Assembly (NCBI GenBank): GCA_900767695.1
Contig: CAAGAC010000076.1
Span: 1 to 48,512, forward strand
Reading direction: 5' to 3'
DNA length: 48,512 nucleotides
Source: an uncultured Succinivibrio sp.
Lineage (GTDB): Bacteria; Pseudomonadota; Gammaproteobacteria; Enterobacterales; Succinivibrionaceae
Position 1 is the stretch's first letter; each line of letters begins with the position of its first letter. The notes beneath the pieces are model-generated. The model had not been told where the DNA came from, made no database searches, and was given only the letters and a program-made list of their open reading frames with translations. Position numbers and translations under genes: made by a program. Of the stretch, positions 16,516 through 25,192 are shown one piece after another.

Positions 16516-17688
16516 TCAAATTCTGAGTTTCTCAACCGCCTGGGCGATGGCCTCCGCGGCGGTGTCCACCTCCTCTTTGGTGGTGAACCTGCCGATGGAG
16601 AGCCTCAGCGAGGCGCGCGCCACGTCGTCGTCAAGCCCGATGGCGGTGAGCACGTACGAGGGCCTGAGATCGGATGACGAGCAGGCTGATCCTGCCGAGG
16701 CGGCAACGCGCGTGGATAGCTCGGGGAGCAGCCTGCGGCCGTCGATGCCGCGGAAGCTCACCGAGAGGATCCCCGGCACGCGGTGATCGGGGCTTCCGTT
16801 GATGATGCTCCCCGGGATCGCGGCCACCGCCTTCTCAAGGCGCAGCCGCAGATCCGCGATGCGCCTGGCGTCATCCGCGCCTTCTTTTCCCATTATTTCA
16901 AAAGCCATCCCCATTCCGGCAACCTCGTGTGTCGGAACTGTGCCGCCGCGCAAGCCTTTTTCCTGCCCGCCGCCCATGACGAGCGCGTGGAGCGGGACGC
17001 TCTGGGAGCGCTGGACGTAGAGGGCGCCCACGCCCTTGGGGCCGCAGATCTTCTCGGAGGTGAGGGTCGCCATCGAGATCTCGCTTTTATCGAAGCCGGT
17101 CCTGACGTAGCCCGCGCTCTGGGCGGTGTCGGTGTGGAAGAAGGCCCCGCGCGCGCGGGCAATTTTTGCGATCGCGTGGACGTCGCTCACGGTACCGAGC
17201 ACGCTGTTGGCCTGGGCTATGGAGACAAGGAAGGTGTTGTCGTCAAGCGCCTCCTCGACCTGCCCGGGGGCTATCTCGCCGTCGCTCTGCGGGCGCAGCC
17301 TCTCGATGACGTAGCCCTCCTGCTCAAGCTCGTCGCAGGCCTCGAGCACCGCCTTGTGCTCGATCATCGAGGTGATGACGCGCCGGCGCGGATCCCCCTT
17401 GAGCCTAAGCGCCCTGGCAAGGCCGAGGATGGCGAGGTTGTTCGCCTCGGTCGCACCCGACGTGAAGGTTATCTCCAATGGCGATGCGCCGACGAGGGCG
17501 GCCACGCGGGCGCGGGCCTCCTCGACCTTCTCGGCCGCCTCCCAGCCGTAGGCGTGATCCTTTGAATGGGGGTTGGCGAAGGCGCCGCCTAATTCAAGGC
17601 AGGAGACCATCTCCTTGATGACGCGTGGATCGCATGGGGTCGCCGCGGCGTAGTCGAGGTACGCCGGGCGCTTTGAGGAATTGCTCAT
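16516..17688 (-). CDS. Cysteine desulfurase, IscS/NifS family
   Basis: PLP enzyme that takes sulfur from cysteine for Fe-S clusters or thio-modification. The 390-residue protein has LDYAAATPCDPRV, the substrate His in MIEHKAVL, the PLP region HTDTAQSAGY, the catalytic Cys loop AASAGSACSSSDLRPSYVL and a closing SIGRFTTKEEVD. Two differences from E. coli IscS stand out. The residue before the PLP Lys is Glu (TSEKICGPKG) rather than His (SAHK). The protein also ends at about VEKLRI, without the C-terminal tail that helps dock IscU. It lies 7 bp after the ArsR-type gene, and no iscU, iscA or iscR is in view, so I leave the symbol blank. Confidence 0.9.
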   Translation of the reverse strand: MSNSSKRPAYLDYAAATPCDPRVIKEMVSCLELGGAFANPHSKDHAYGWEAAEKVEEARARVAALVGASPLEITFTSGATEANNLAILGLARALRLKGDPRRRVITSMIEHKAVLEACDELEQEGYVIERLRPQSDGEIAPGQVEEALDDNTFLVSIAQANSVLGTVSDVHAIAKIARARGAFFHTDTAQSAGYVRTGFDKSEISMATLTSEKICGPKGVGALYVQRSQSVPLHALVMGGGQEKGLRGGTVPTHEVAGMGMAFEIMGKEGADDARRIADLRLRLEKAVAAIPGSIINGSPDHRVPGILSVSFRGIDGRRLLPELSTRVAASAGSACSSSDLRPSYVLTAIGLDDDVARASLRLSIGRFTTKEEVDTAAEAIAQAVEKLRI

Positions 17689-17695
17689 TTAAAGC

Positions 17696-18049
17696 CTACT
17701 CGTGGATGTGGGTGACGGCCATCGCGAAGACCTTCTCGACGTGGTCGTCGTTTAGGGCATAGAAAACGCGCTTGCCGTCGCGCTTGATGCGCAGGAGCTT
17801 GTTGAGACGCATCTTGCTGAGCTGGTGCGAGACCGCGCTCTTTGTAAGGCCCAGGAGCTTTGCAAGGTCCGAGACGCACAGCCAGCGGTGCTGCTGGAGG
17901 GCGTCGACGATCCTGATCCTGGTCGGATCCGAGAGCGCGCTGAAGAACTCCGACATGATCTCCACGTCGTCGTCGGGTAGCATGCGCTCGGTCAGCGACT
18001 GGAACTCCATCGGGGTGAGGCTGTCGTCCTGGGTGTCTTCCACTTTCAT
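17696..18049 (-). CDS. ArsR/SmtB-family metal-sensing repressor
   Basis: Winged-helix dimeric repressor of 117 residues. The HTH region reads DLAKLLGLTKSAVSHQLSKM, followed by the wing IKRDGKRVFYAL. The last helix, DDHVEKVFAMAVTHIHE, fits the alpha-5 zinc site D-x-H-x10-H-x2-E of SmtB/CzrA exactly, so zinc is the likely signal. Only one Cys occurs in the LCVSDL segment where arsenic sensors have two. The ATG at 18049 follows a closely spaced AAGGA; an in-frame TTG at 18064 is less likely. It sits 7 bp before the cysteine desulfurase gene and 18 bp after nlpI. Autoregulation is expected, but I see no clear operator palindrome. Confidence 0.88.
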   Translation of the reverse strand: MKVEDTQDDSLTPMEFQSLTERMLPDDDVEIMSEFFSALSDPTRIRIVDALQQHRWLCVSDLAKLLGLTKSAVSHQLSKMRLNKLLRIKRDGKRVFYALNDDHVEKVFAMAVTHIHE

Positions 18050-18067
18050 GCTTCCTTCGCCCAAGGC

Positions 18068-19063
18068 CTACAGTCCGGAACCGCCGGACGCGGCTGGCTT
18101 CTCGCCTGCTGGCAGGCCGTATTTCTGCTTGATGGCGCGGATCTCGTGCAGCGCGTAGCGGTACTCGAGGAAACCGTAGCGGTGCGTCGCGGCGGCAAGC
18201 GAGAAGTAGTCGCACGCGAGCGCGTCGTCGCCGTCCATCTGGGCGAGCTTGCCCACGTAGAAGTAGCCCTCGCAGAGGTGATCGGCGTAGTCGTCGGGGT
18301 GATCCTGCGAGTCCCTGATCCGCTTGAAGAACTCCTTAAGCGATAGCTCCCCAGCGTAGAGCCTCACCACGTCGAAGCCCCAGTTGGAGCCTGCGGCCTC
18401 GCCGGGAGTTGCCGCGTAGCGCTTCTTCAGGTTCGAGAGGGCCTTGTCCCTGCCGATGGCCAGCTCCTCGCAGAGGTAGAGCCAGAGCTGGCGGTAGGGA
18501 TCTGACCTGTCCGCCTTGTAGAAGGCCTCGAAGTCCGGGAGCGCCACCTGCGGGCGGCCTGCGTAGTAGAGGACGATGCCGCGGCTGAAGTTGACGTAGC
18601 GGTCGGTGCCGTCGAGCTCCAAGCTCGAGTCGAAGGCGTCGAGGGCCTCCTGGTAGCGGCCGTCCTCGGCAAAGTAGATCCCGATGAAGTTGTAGGGGGC
18701 CGCGTACTTGCGGTTCTCCACGAGCGCGTTCATGAACATGGTGCGCGCGGTGGCCTCGAGCCCCAGGCGGTCGTAGATGATCCCAAGCTCGTAGAACACC
18801 TCGGCGCGCTCGCGGTGCGTGCGCGCCTTGGTGTCAAGGAGCTGCGAGACGTTGAAGAGCAGCGCCTGATCGCGCTCGGAGGAGCCGTAGAACGGCTGCG
18901 GGAACATCACGTACTCGCCGGGCACGCGGAACGCCCCGCCCGGCCTTGAGGAGGCGGCGGCTTCCTTCTGGCCTCCTGCGCAGGAGGCCAGGGACAGTGC
19001 AAGCACAAGGCCCGCGGCGACAATGGCGCCGCGGGCCTTGGCGGCGCGGATTAGGCTCTTCAC
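18068..19063 (-). CDS. nlpI: NlpI-like TPR lipoprotein
   Basis: Outer-membrane-anchored TPR lipoprotein; E. coli NlpI is an adaptor that brings peptidoglycan endopeptidases to the protease Prc. The product starts with GTG (MKSLIRAAKARG), has a lipobox at LASCAGG, and carries TPR motifs such as ELGIIYDRLGLEATARTMFM and GIYFAEDGRYQEALDAFDSS, which match NlpI in spacing. It has 331 residues against 294 in E. coli; a Lys/Pro/Gly C-terminal end and a longer N-terminal linker account for the difference. No strong ribosome site precedes the GTG. It lies 19 bp after secF. Confidence 0.85.
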   Translation of the reverse strand: MKSLIRAAKARGAIVAAGLVLALSLASCAGGQKEAAASSRPGGAFRVPGEYVMFPQPFYGSSERDQALLFNVSQLLDTKARTHRERAEVFYELGIIYDRLGLEATARTMFMNALVENRKYAAPYNFIGIYFAEDGRYQEALDAFDSSLELDGTDRYVNFSRGIVLYYAGRPQVALPDFEAFYKADRSDPYRQLWLYLCEELAIGRDKALSNLKKRYAATPGEAAGSNWGFDVVRLYAGELSLKEFFKRIRDSQDHPDDYADHLCEGYFYVGKLAQMDGDDALACDYFSLAAATHRYGFLEYRYALHEIRAIKQKYGLPAGEKPAASGGSGL

Positions 19064-19082
19064 GAAAGAAAACCCCGGGACT

Positions 19083-20030
19083 CTAGTCCATCGACTCCAT
19101 GACGTCGGTCTCCTTCTTCTCGACCTTGCGCGGCATGAGGTTCTGGCGGGTGATCCCCAGCAGCAGCGTCCAGGTGGAGGCCACGTAGATGGAGGTGAAG
19201 GTGCCGAACACGATGCCGACGAAGAGCGCGAGGGCGAAGCCGTAGATCATGTCGCCGCCGAAGATCATCAGCGAGACGACCGTGATCAGGGTGGTGCCCG
19301 AGGTCACGATGGTGCGGGAGAGGGTCTGGGTCAGCGAGATGTCGAACATGCGCTCCATGGAGATGTTGCGCGGAAGCCTGGTCGCGTTCTCGCGCACGCG
19401 GTCGAACACGACGATCTTGTCGTTGAGCGAGTAGCCGACGACCGTGAGCACTGCGGCGAGCACGGTCAGGTCGTACTCGATCTGGAAGAACGAGAACACG
19501 CCCATCACGACTATCACGTCGTAGGTCAGCGAGATCACGGCGCCGGTCGCCATTCTCCACTCGAAGCGGAAGGCGATGTAGGCGAGGATCGCGATCATAG
19601 AGACCACGATGGCGAGGATGCCGCTCTCGACGAGCTCGGCGCCGACGGCCGGGCCGACGTACTCAGAGCGCATCAGCCTGACCTGCGGGTCGATGGTCTT
19701 GGAGGCGGCCAGGATGCTGTTGGTGGCCGACTGCTGGTTGATGCCGTCCTTCGGGGCGACGCGGACCATCACGTCGGAGCTTGAGCCTGCGTACTGCACG
19801 GTGCCGTCGATGCCCTGCTTGAGGTACGCCGCGCGGACGTCCTCGAGATCGACAGCCTTAGAGTACTGGGTCTCGACCACGATGCCGCCGGTGAAGTCCA
19901 GGCCCCAGTTGAGGCCCTTGACGGCCATCGAGACTATGCTCGCGATGACGAGGCCTAGGCATATGAGCTCGATGAAGATCTTGATCCTCATGAAGGGGAT
20001 CACTGTCCCCTCTTTGATGAACTGCAGCAT
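19083..20030 (-). CDS. secF: Protein translocase accessory subunit SecF
   Basis: Inner-membrane partner of SecD that uses the proton gradient to drive late steps of protein export. The 315-residue protein has six predicted helices, the GLDFTGGIVVE motif in the first periplasmic segment and the conserved GYSLNDKIVVFDRVREN in the membrane core. The start has GGAGG 5 nt upstream. It follows secD by 10 bp. A charged C-terminal tail (RKVEKKETDVMESMD) is short and not informative. Confidence 0.96.
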   Translation of the reverse strand: MLQFIKEGTVIPFMRIKIFIELICLGLVIASIVSMAVKGLNWGLDFTGGIVVETQYSKAVDLEDVRAAYLKQGIDGTVQYAGSSSDVMVRVAPKDGINQQSATNSILAASKTIDPQVRLMRSEYVGPAVGAELVESGILAIVVSMIAILAYIAFRFEWRMATGAVISLTYDVIVVMGVFSFFQIEYDLTVLAAVLTVVGYSLNDKIVVFDRVRENATRLPRNISMERMFDISLTQTLSRTIVTSGTTLITVVSLMIFGGDMIYGFALALFVGIVFGTFTSIYVASTWTLLLGITRQNLMPRKVEKKETDVMESMD

Positions 20031-20040
20031 GCTTGCCTCC

Positions 20041-21918
20041 TTAAATGCTCAGGGTCTTGAGGTTGGCGCGGCCGCCCCAGATCCAGTTCACGATGGCGCG
20101 GCACGCGGTCACGGCGGTGAACATGGAGCTGGCAAGACCGATCATCAGCACCAGGGCGAAGCCCTTGACCGAGCCGGTGCCCACCATGAAGAGTATGAGG
20201 CCGGTGATGAAGGTGGTGATGTTCGAGTCGGCGATGGTGACGAAGGCGCGCGAGTAGCCCTCGTTGATGGCCGCCTGCACCGGCCTGCCGGCGCGCAGCT
20301 CCTCGCGGATGCGCTCGTAGATGAGCACGTTCGCGTCAACTGCCATGCCCAGCGTCAGCACGATGCCGGCGATGCCCGGCAGGGTCATCGTGGCGCCCGG
20401 GATCAGCGACATGACGCCGACGATGAGCACCAGGTTGAAGATCAGGGCCAGATCGGCGATGAAGCCGAAGGCCTTGTAGTAGATGACCATGAAGATCACC
20501 AGGAAGATCATGCCGTAGAGCATGGCCTTCATGCCGTTGTTGATGTTCTGCTGGCCAAGGGACGGTCCGATGGTGCGCTCCTCGACGATCTGGATCGGGG
20601 CGATCAGGGCGCCGGCGCGCAGCAGCAGGGCCAGGTTGTGGGCTTCCTTCACCGAGTCGATGCCGGTGATTCGGAAGCTGGAGCCAAGGCGGGTCTGGAT
20701 GGTCGCGACGTTGATGATCTGCTCGACCTTCTTGAACTTGGGCTTGTAGCCCGGATCGCCGGGCTTGAGCGCGTTCGGATCGTCGTCCTGAATCACCTTG
20801 TACTCGATGAAGTTGGTGGCCATCGGCTTGCCGACGTTGTCCTTGGTGAAGTTGGACATGATGTTGCCGCCGCGCGAGTCGAGGCTGATGTTCACCTGGG
20901 GGCGGCCGTTCTCGTCGGAGCTCGAGGAGGCGTCCACGATGTGATCGCCGGTGAGGATCACCTGCTTGGTGACGACCACCGGGTAGTGCCTGGCGTCGTA
21001 GAGCACCTCGGTGCCGGCGGGCACGTGGCCCTGGGCCGCGGCGCCCACGTCGGCGGTGTTGTCCACAAGCCTGAACTCCAGCGTTGCGGTGGCGCCCAGG
21101 ATCTCCTTGGCCCTCGCGGTGTCCTGGATGCCCGGTAGCTCGACCACCACGCGGTCGGCGCCCTGGCGCTGCACCAGCGGCTCGGCGACGCCCAGCTCGT
21201 TGACGCGGTTGCGGATGATGTTGATGTTCTGGTCAACCGCGTTGGTGCGGACCTCGGAGAGCTTCTGCGGGGTCATGGTCGCGCGGATGAAGAACCTGTC
21301 GTCCTGATCGTAGCCCTGGAGCTTGAAGTCCTTGTGCTTGGAGGTCAGGAGATCCAGAGCGTCGTCGCGGGTCTTGGAGTCGCGGAAGGCCACGACCACG
21401 CTGTCGCCCTCGGCGCGGGCGCCGGAGAGGCGGATGCCGTTGTTGCGCAGCTCGGTCCTGAAGTCGTTGACGAGCTGGTCGGTCATCTTCTTCATGGCAG
21501 CGTCCATGTCCACTTCCATGAGGAAGTGCACGCCGCCGCGCAGGTCAAGGCCGAGCTTGAGAGGGTGCATGCCCAGCGAGTTCATCCACGAGGGGGTGGC
21601 CGGCGCCAGGTTCAAGGCGGTGATGTAGTTCTCGCCCAGGGCCTTGGAGGCCAGATCGCGGGCGACGAGCTGATCCTCGGTGGTCTTGAAGCGGACCATG
21701 AGCTGGCCGTTCTCAAGCTCGTAGCGGGCATCGATCTTGCTGTCCTCGAGCGCCTTCCTCACCGATTCCATCGCGGCCTCGTCGACATCGAGGCCGCGCG
21801 CGCCCGACACCTGCAGCGCTGGATCCTCGCCGTACAGGTTGGGCAGAGCGTAAAAGGCGCCGATCAGGATGATCAGCACCACCATCACGTTCTTCCAAAG
21901 CGGAAACTTGTTTTGCAC
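20041..21918 (-). CDS. secD: Protein translocase accessory subunit SecD
   Basis: Inner-membrane protein that with SecF and YajC assists the SecYEG translocon. It starts with GTG and reads NKFPLWKNVMVVLIILIGAF then ALPNLYGEDPAL, very close to E. coli SecD. LGLDLRGGVHFLMEVDM marks the periplasmic P1 region, and the membrane domain carries GMAVDANVLIYERIREELR. Length 625 is normal (615 in E. coli). It is preceded by a strong hairpin after yajC and directly followed by secF. Confidence 0.97.
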   Translation of the reverse strand: MQNKFPLWKNVMVVLIILIGAFYALPNLYGEDPALQVSGARGLDVDEAAMESVRKALEDSKIDARYELENGQLMVRFKTTEDQLVARDLASKALGENYITALNLAPATPSWMNSLGMHPLKLGLDLRGGVHFLMEVDMDAAMKKMTDQLVNDFRTELRNNGIRLSGARAEGDSVVVAFRDSKTRDDALDLLTSKHKDFKLQGYDQDDRFFIRATMTPQKLSEVRTNAVDQNINIIRNRVNELGVAEPLVQRQGADRVVVELPGIQDTARAKEILGATATLEFRLVDNTADVGAAAQGHVPAGTEVLYDARHYPVVVTKQVILTGDHIVDASSSSDENGRPQVNISLDSRGGNIMSNFTKDNVGKPMATNFIEYKVIQDDDPNALKPGDPGYKPKFKKVEQIINVATIQTRLGSSFRITGIDSVKEAHNLALLLRAGALIAPIQIVEERTIGPSLGQQNINNGMKAMLYGMIFLVIFMVIYYKAFGFIADLALIFNLVLIVGVMSLIPGATMTLPGIAGIVLTLGMAVDANVLIYERIREELRAGRPVQAAINEGYSRAFVTIADSNITTFITGLILFMVGTGSVKGFALVLMIGLASSMFTAVTACRAIVNWIWGGRANLKTLSI

Positions 21919-21965
21919 TTTATATCTCTGCTGTTGCGCCGGCCCGGCCGCGCGCTCTTTTGGGA

Positions 21966-22003
21966 AAACCAGGCCGCGCCGGGGATCCCGGCGCGGCCGC
22001 TTT
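21966..22003 (-). terminator. Hairpin between yajC and secD (attenuator or partial terminator)
   Basis: On the minus strand GGCCGCGCCGGG pairs with CCCGGCGCGGCC around a short loop and is followed by TGGTTTT. It starts about 12 bp after the yajC stop. It could cut transcription so that secDF is made at lower levels than yajC. Confidence 0.65.
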
Positions 22004-22014
22004 TCTTGAGGCTG

Positions 22015-22521
22015 TTACTTGGCCTCGCCTTCCTTGGCCTCGTCCTTGGCTTCCTCAGGCTTGTCCTCGGCGGACGCCTTGGGGGCGAGTTTGTCGGCGA
22101 CGGCCTTGGGCTCGGGGGCCTTCTCCTGCTTGTCCTGGCGCCTGCCGCTCTTCTGGACCTTCGCAGCCTTCTTGTCGACGGCCACGGAGATCAGGGTGCC
22201 GCGGGGCAGGACGGCGACGATGTAGTTGCGCTTCATCTGGAGCACGGTCTCCTCGGAGACGGCCACGAGCACGTACTCGCGGTTGTCCGGGAGCTTGGTG
22301 ATGCGGCCGGCGATGCCGCCGTTGGTCAGCACCTCGTCGCCCACGGCCAGGTTGTCCAGGAGCTTCTGCATCTCTTTGCGCTTCTTGTTGTTCGGACGCA
22401 TGATGAAGAAGTAGATCGCGATCATGCACACCGCGAGGACGATGATCATGCTGAAGTCGCCGCCAGCCTGGGCTGCCGCGGGGGCGGCGTCGGCTGCATA
22501 AGCCTGGGAGATTATGTTCAT
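22015..22521 (-). CDS. yajC: Sec translocon accessory protein YajC with charged tail
   Basis: Small inner-membrane protein of the SecDF-YajC complex. One membrane helix (MIIVLAVCMIAIYFFIMRP, about residues 25-43) is followed by the conserved NNKKRKEMQKLLDNLAVGDE and TNGGIAGRITK. The protein is 168 residues, against about 110 in E. coli; the extra part is a Lys/Glu/Ala-rich C-terminal tail with no recognisable fold. It lies between tgt and secD, the standard order, but is separated from tgt by a 223-bp gap with a hairpin. Confidence 0.94.
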   Translation of the reverse strand: MNIISQAYAADAAPAAAQAGGDFSMIIVLAVCMIAIYFFIMRPNNKKRKEMQKLLDNLAVGDEVLTNGGIAGRITKLPDNREYVLVAVSEETVLQMKRNYIVAVLPRGTLISVAVDKKAAKVQKSGRRQDKQEKAPEPKAVADKLAPKASAEDKPEEAKDEAKEGEAK

Positions 22522-22694
22522 TGCTTGTTCCTGTGAAAGTGGAGCGCCTTAGCGCTGGTTGTAATTGGGTCAGTCAGTTGACAACTTGCCAAGTTTAGCA
22601 CAAAAAATGTGACCTATCGCCCATTCCAGAGCACTGGAAGGGCCCCGGGATCGCCGCAGGAATGCCGTTTGCAGCGCACTGCCCCGTCTGAAGA

Positions 22695-22719
22695 GGAAGG
22701 GGCGCGCCGCGCCCCTTCC
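22695..22719 (-). terminator. GC hairpin after tgt
   Basis: Perfect 11-bp arms (GGAAGGGGCGC / GCGCCCCTTCC) with a 3-nt loop, 25 bp past the tgt stop. No clear T run follows on the minus strand, so it may be a weak or Rho-assisted terminator or an mRNA-stabilising hairpin. Confidence 0.5.
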
Positions 22720-22744
22720 ACCTGCCTGCTCCAGGACATTCGGC

Positions 22745-23857
22745 TCACGCCTCGGGCCTGCCCCAGACGCTGTAGAAGCGCTCTGCGAACTCCTCGAGCG
22801 TGCCCTGCTCGATGGCGCTGCGGATGTCCGCCATGAAGTGCTCGTAGAACCAGAGGTTGTGGAGCGTGTTGAGGTGCGCTCCCAGAAGCTCGTTGCACTT
22901 GTCGAGGTGGTGGAGGTAGGCGCGGCTGTAGTGAGTGCAGGTGTAGCAGCCGCAGTTCGGGTCCAGGGGCGAGGTGTCCTCGGCGTATTTTGCGTTGCGG
23001 ATCCTCACCGGCCCCTGCGAGGTGAAGAGGTGGCCGTTGCGGGCGTTGCGCGATGGCATCACGCAGTCGAACATGTCCACACCGCGCAGGACGCCCTGGA
23101 GAATGTCCATGGGCGTTCCCACGCCCATGAGGTAGCGCGGATGGTCCTCGGGCATCATCGGCGCGATGTGCGAGAGCTCGCCGTACATCTCGGCCTTGCC
23201 CTCGCCCACGGCAAGCCCGCCGATGGCGTAGCCGTCAAAGCCGATGTCGACCAGCCCCTTGAGCGAGCGCTCGCGCAGAGCCTTGTCGGTGCCGCCCTGG
23301 ATGATGCCAAAGAGCGCGTTGGGGTTTTTGAGGCGCAGGAACTCGTCCTTGCTCCGCCGCGCCCAGCGCAGCGAGAGCTCCATCGCCCGCTCCTCCTCGC
23401 CGCGCGGGGCCGGCAGCGCGATGCACTCGTCAAGCTGCATCACGATGTCCGAGTTGAGATCGGTCTGGACCTGCATCGAGATCTCGGGCGAGAGGAAGAG
23501 CTTGGAGCCGTTGATGGGGTTTCTGAAGGAGACGCCCTCCTCGGTCACCTTGCGGATCCCCGCAAGCGAGAAGACCTGGAAGCCGCCCGAGTCGGTGAGG
23601 ATCGGCCCGTGCCAGTTGGCAAACTGGTGCAGCCCGCCGTGGGCCCTCACCACCTTGCACCCGGGCCTGAGCCAGAGGTGGAAGGTGTTGCCGAGGATGA
23701 TGTCGGCGCCAAGCTCGGAGACCTGCTCTGGGCGCATCGCCTTGACCGTGCCCTGGGTTCCGACCGGCATGAAGGCCGGGGTGCGGATGGCGCCGTGCGC
23801 AGTCTCGATGAGGCCTAGGCGCGCGTTGCCGCATTTTGCCTTGAGGGTGAACTTCAT
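22745..23857 (-). CDS. tgt: tRNA-guanine transglycosylase
   Basis: Exchanges guanine-34 for preQ1 in tRNAs with GUN anticodons, the key step of queuosine synthesis. The 370-residue protein has the catalytic Asp in LTDSGGFQVFSLAG, the nucleophile region FDCVMPSRNARNGHLF, and the zinc ligands CGCYTCTHYSRAYLHH. Length matches E. coli (375). The ATG overlaps the queA stop by one base (TGATG), so the two are translationally coupled. Confidence 0.97.
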   Translation of the reverse strand: MKFTLKAKCGNARLGLIETAHGAIRTPAFMPVGTQGTVKAMRPEQVSELGADIILGNTFHLWLRPGCKVVRAHGGLHQFANWHGPILTDSGGFQVFSLAGIRKVTEEGVSFRNPINGSKLFLSPEISMQVQTDLNSDIVMQLDECIALPAPRGEEERAMELSLRWARRSKDEFLRLKNPNALFGIIQGGTDKALRERSLKGLVDIGFDGYAIGGLAVGEGKAEMYGELSHIAPMMPEDHPRYLMGVGTPMDILQGVLRGVDMFDCVMPSRNARNGHLFTSQGPVRIRNAKYAEDTSPLDPNCGCYTCTHYSRAYLHHLDKCNELLGAHLNTLHNLWFYEHFMADIRSAIEQGTLEEFAERFYSVWGRPEA

Positions 23858-24948
23858 CAGGCCTCCTGGGCTGAGGGTGGGAGGTCCTTTAAGGCCTCGG
23901 GGTTTCTTGTGATGAACATGCAGTCGCCGTAGCTGAAGAAGCGGTAGCGCTCCTGCACCGCGTGGCGGTAGGCGGCCATGGTCTTCTGGTAGCCGGCGAA
24001 GGCGGCGACGAGCATGATGAGGGTCGACTCGGGGAGGTGGAAGTTGGTGATGAGGCAGTCCACCACGCGGTAGCGCACGCCCGGGTATATGAAGATGGAC
24101 GTGTCGCCCGAGAACTCGCAGATCTCCTGTCCGCAGCCGCTCCTCTCGGCAAGCTGCGCCGCGCTCTCCAATGAGCGCACCGCGGTCGTGCCGACCGCGA
24201 CCACGCGGCCGCCGCGCCTGTGGGTCTCGATGACCGCGTCGGCAACCTCCTTTGGCAGGTGCACGTACTCGCTGTGCATGTGGTGGCGCGAGATGTCGTC
24301 CTCGCGCACCGGCTGGAAGGTGCCAGCGCCCACGTGGAGGGTGCAGAAGGCCTCGCCCACACCCATGGCCTTGAGCTCCTCAAGCTGCTCCTTGTCAAAG
24401 TGCAGCCCGGCCGTCGGCGCGGCCACGGCGCCTGGCACGCGGCTGTAGACGGTCTGGTAGCGGTCGCGGTCGAGCGCGGTGTCCTCGCGGTCGATGTAGG
24501 GAGGGAGCGGGATGTGGCCGGCGCTGTACATGAGATCGAGGATGGAGCCGCCATCCTGCGTCCTCACCTTGAAGAGATCGCCCTCGCGCCCCTCGACGAC
24601 AAGCCTCTCGGAGGAGCCGTCGACAGCGAGCACGGCGCCCTCGCGGCAGGCCTTGCTCGCCTTCATGTGCACGAGCGCGCTGTCCTTCGAGAGCACGCGC
24701 TCGGTGAGGATCTCGACGGCGCCGCCGGTCTCCTTTCTCGCGTACATCCTCGCCGGGATCACCTTGGTGTCGTTGAACACGAGGAGATCGCCGGGCTTCA
24801 GGAAGTTCTTGAGATCGTAGAAGTGCCTGTCATCAAGCGCTCCGGTTGCGCCGTCGAGGGCAAGCATGCGGCACCCGGTGCGGGTGTCGCTTGGGTATTC
24901 TGCTATGAGCTCGCGCGGGAGCTCGAAATTGAAATCGCTGCGAAGCAT
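23857..24948 (-). CDS. queA: S-adenosylmethionine:tRNA ribosyltransferase-isomerase QueA
   Basis: Adds the cyclopentene (epoxyqueuosine) moiety from SAM to preQ1-modified tRNA, the step after Tgt. The 363-residue protein begins MLRSDFNFELPRELIAEYP and shows the family stretches DLLVFNDTKVIPAR, AAPTAGLHF, LHVGAGTFQPV and NFHLPESTLIMLVAAFAG. It is the first gene of the queA-tgt-yajC-secDF series. A TAGAAT hexamer on the minus strand (24977-24972) is a possible -10 element 24 bp upstream; the -35 region is unclear. Confidence 0.97.
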   Translation of the reverse strand: MLRSDFNFELPRELIAEYPSDTRTGCRMLALDGATGALDDRHFYDLKNFLKPGDLLVFNDTKVIPARMYARKETGGAVEILTERVLSKDSALVHMKASKACREGAVLAVDGSSERLVVEGREGDLFKVRTQDGGSILDLMYSAGHIPLPPYIDREDTALDRDRYQTVYSRVPGAVAAPTAGLHFDKEQLEELKAMGVGEAFCTLHVGAGTFQPVREDDISRHHMHSEYVHLPKEVADAVIETHRRGGRVVAVGTTAVRSLESAAQLAERSGCGQEICEFSGDTSIFIYPGVRYRVVDCLITNFHLPESTLIMLVAAFAGYQKTMAAYRHAVQERYRFFSYGDCMFITRNPEALKDLPPSAQEA

Positions 24949-25192
24949 AGGTTCCTCTGAAAATCGCGGCTATTCTACCCTAAAGAGGCGCCCCTCTCCC
25001 GCAGGGAAATGCCGCGCGCGGGGCATCTTCATGCGGCGCGGCGCGCCGCCCCGGCGCACCCTGCGCCAGCAGAACGCGCCAGTGGATATGTCCACATGGC
25101 TGGACTAAGGTTTAGCTGGACGGATGCGCGATGGCAGGCGCCTAGGATGGCGCCGCCTTCGCCGATGGCGGGATCTCCGCAAGGGGGCGGCG
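24949..25192. other. Divergent intergenic region queA / fic-like gene
   Basis: A 244-bp GC-rich gap. Apart from the TAGAAT candidate for queA I see GC-rich inverted repeats around 25012-25075 (GCGCGCGGGGC and neighbours) and no convincing promoter for the Fic-like gene. No RNA gene is recognised. Confidence 0.4.
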
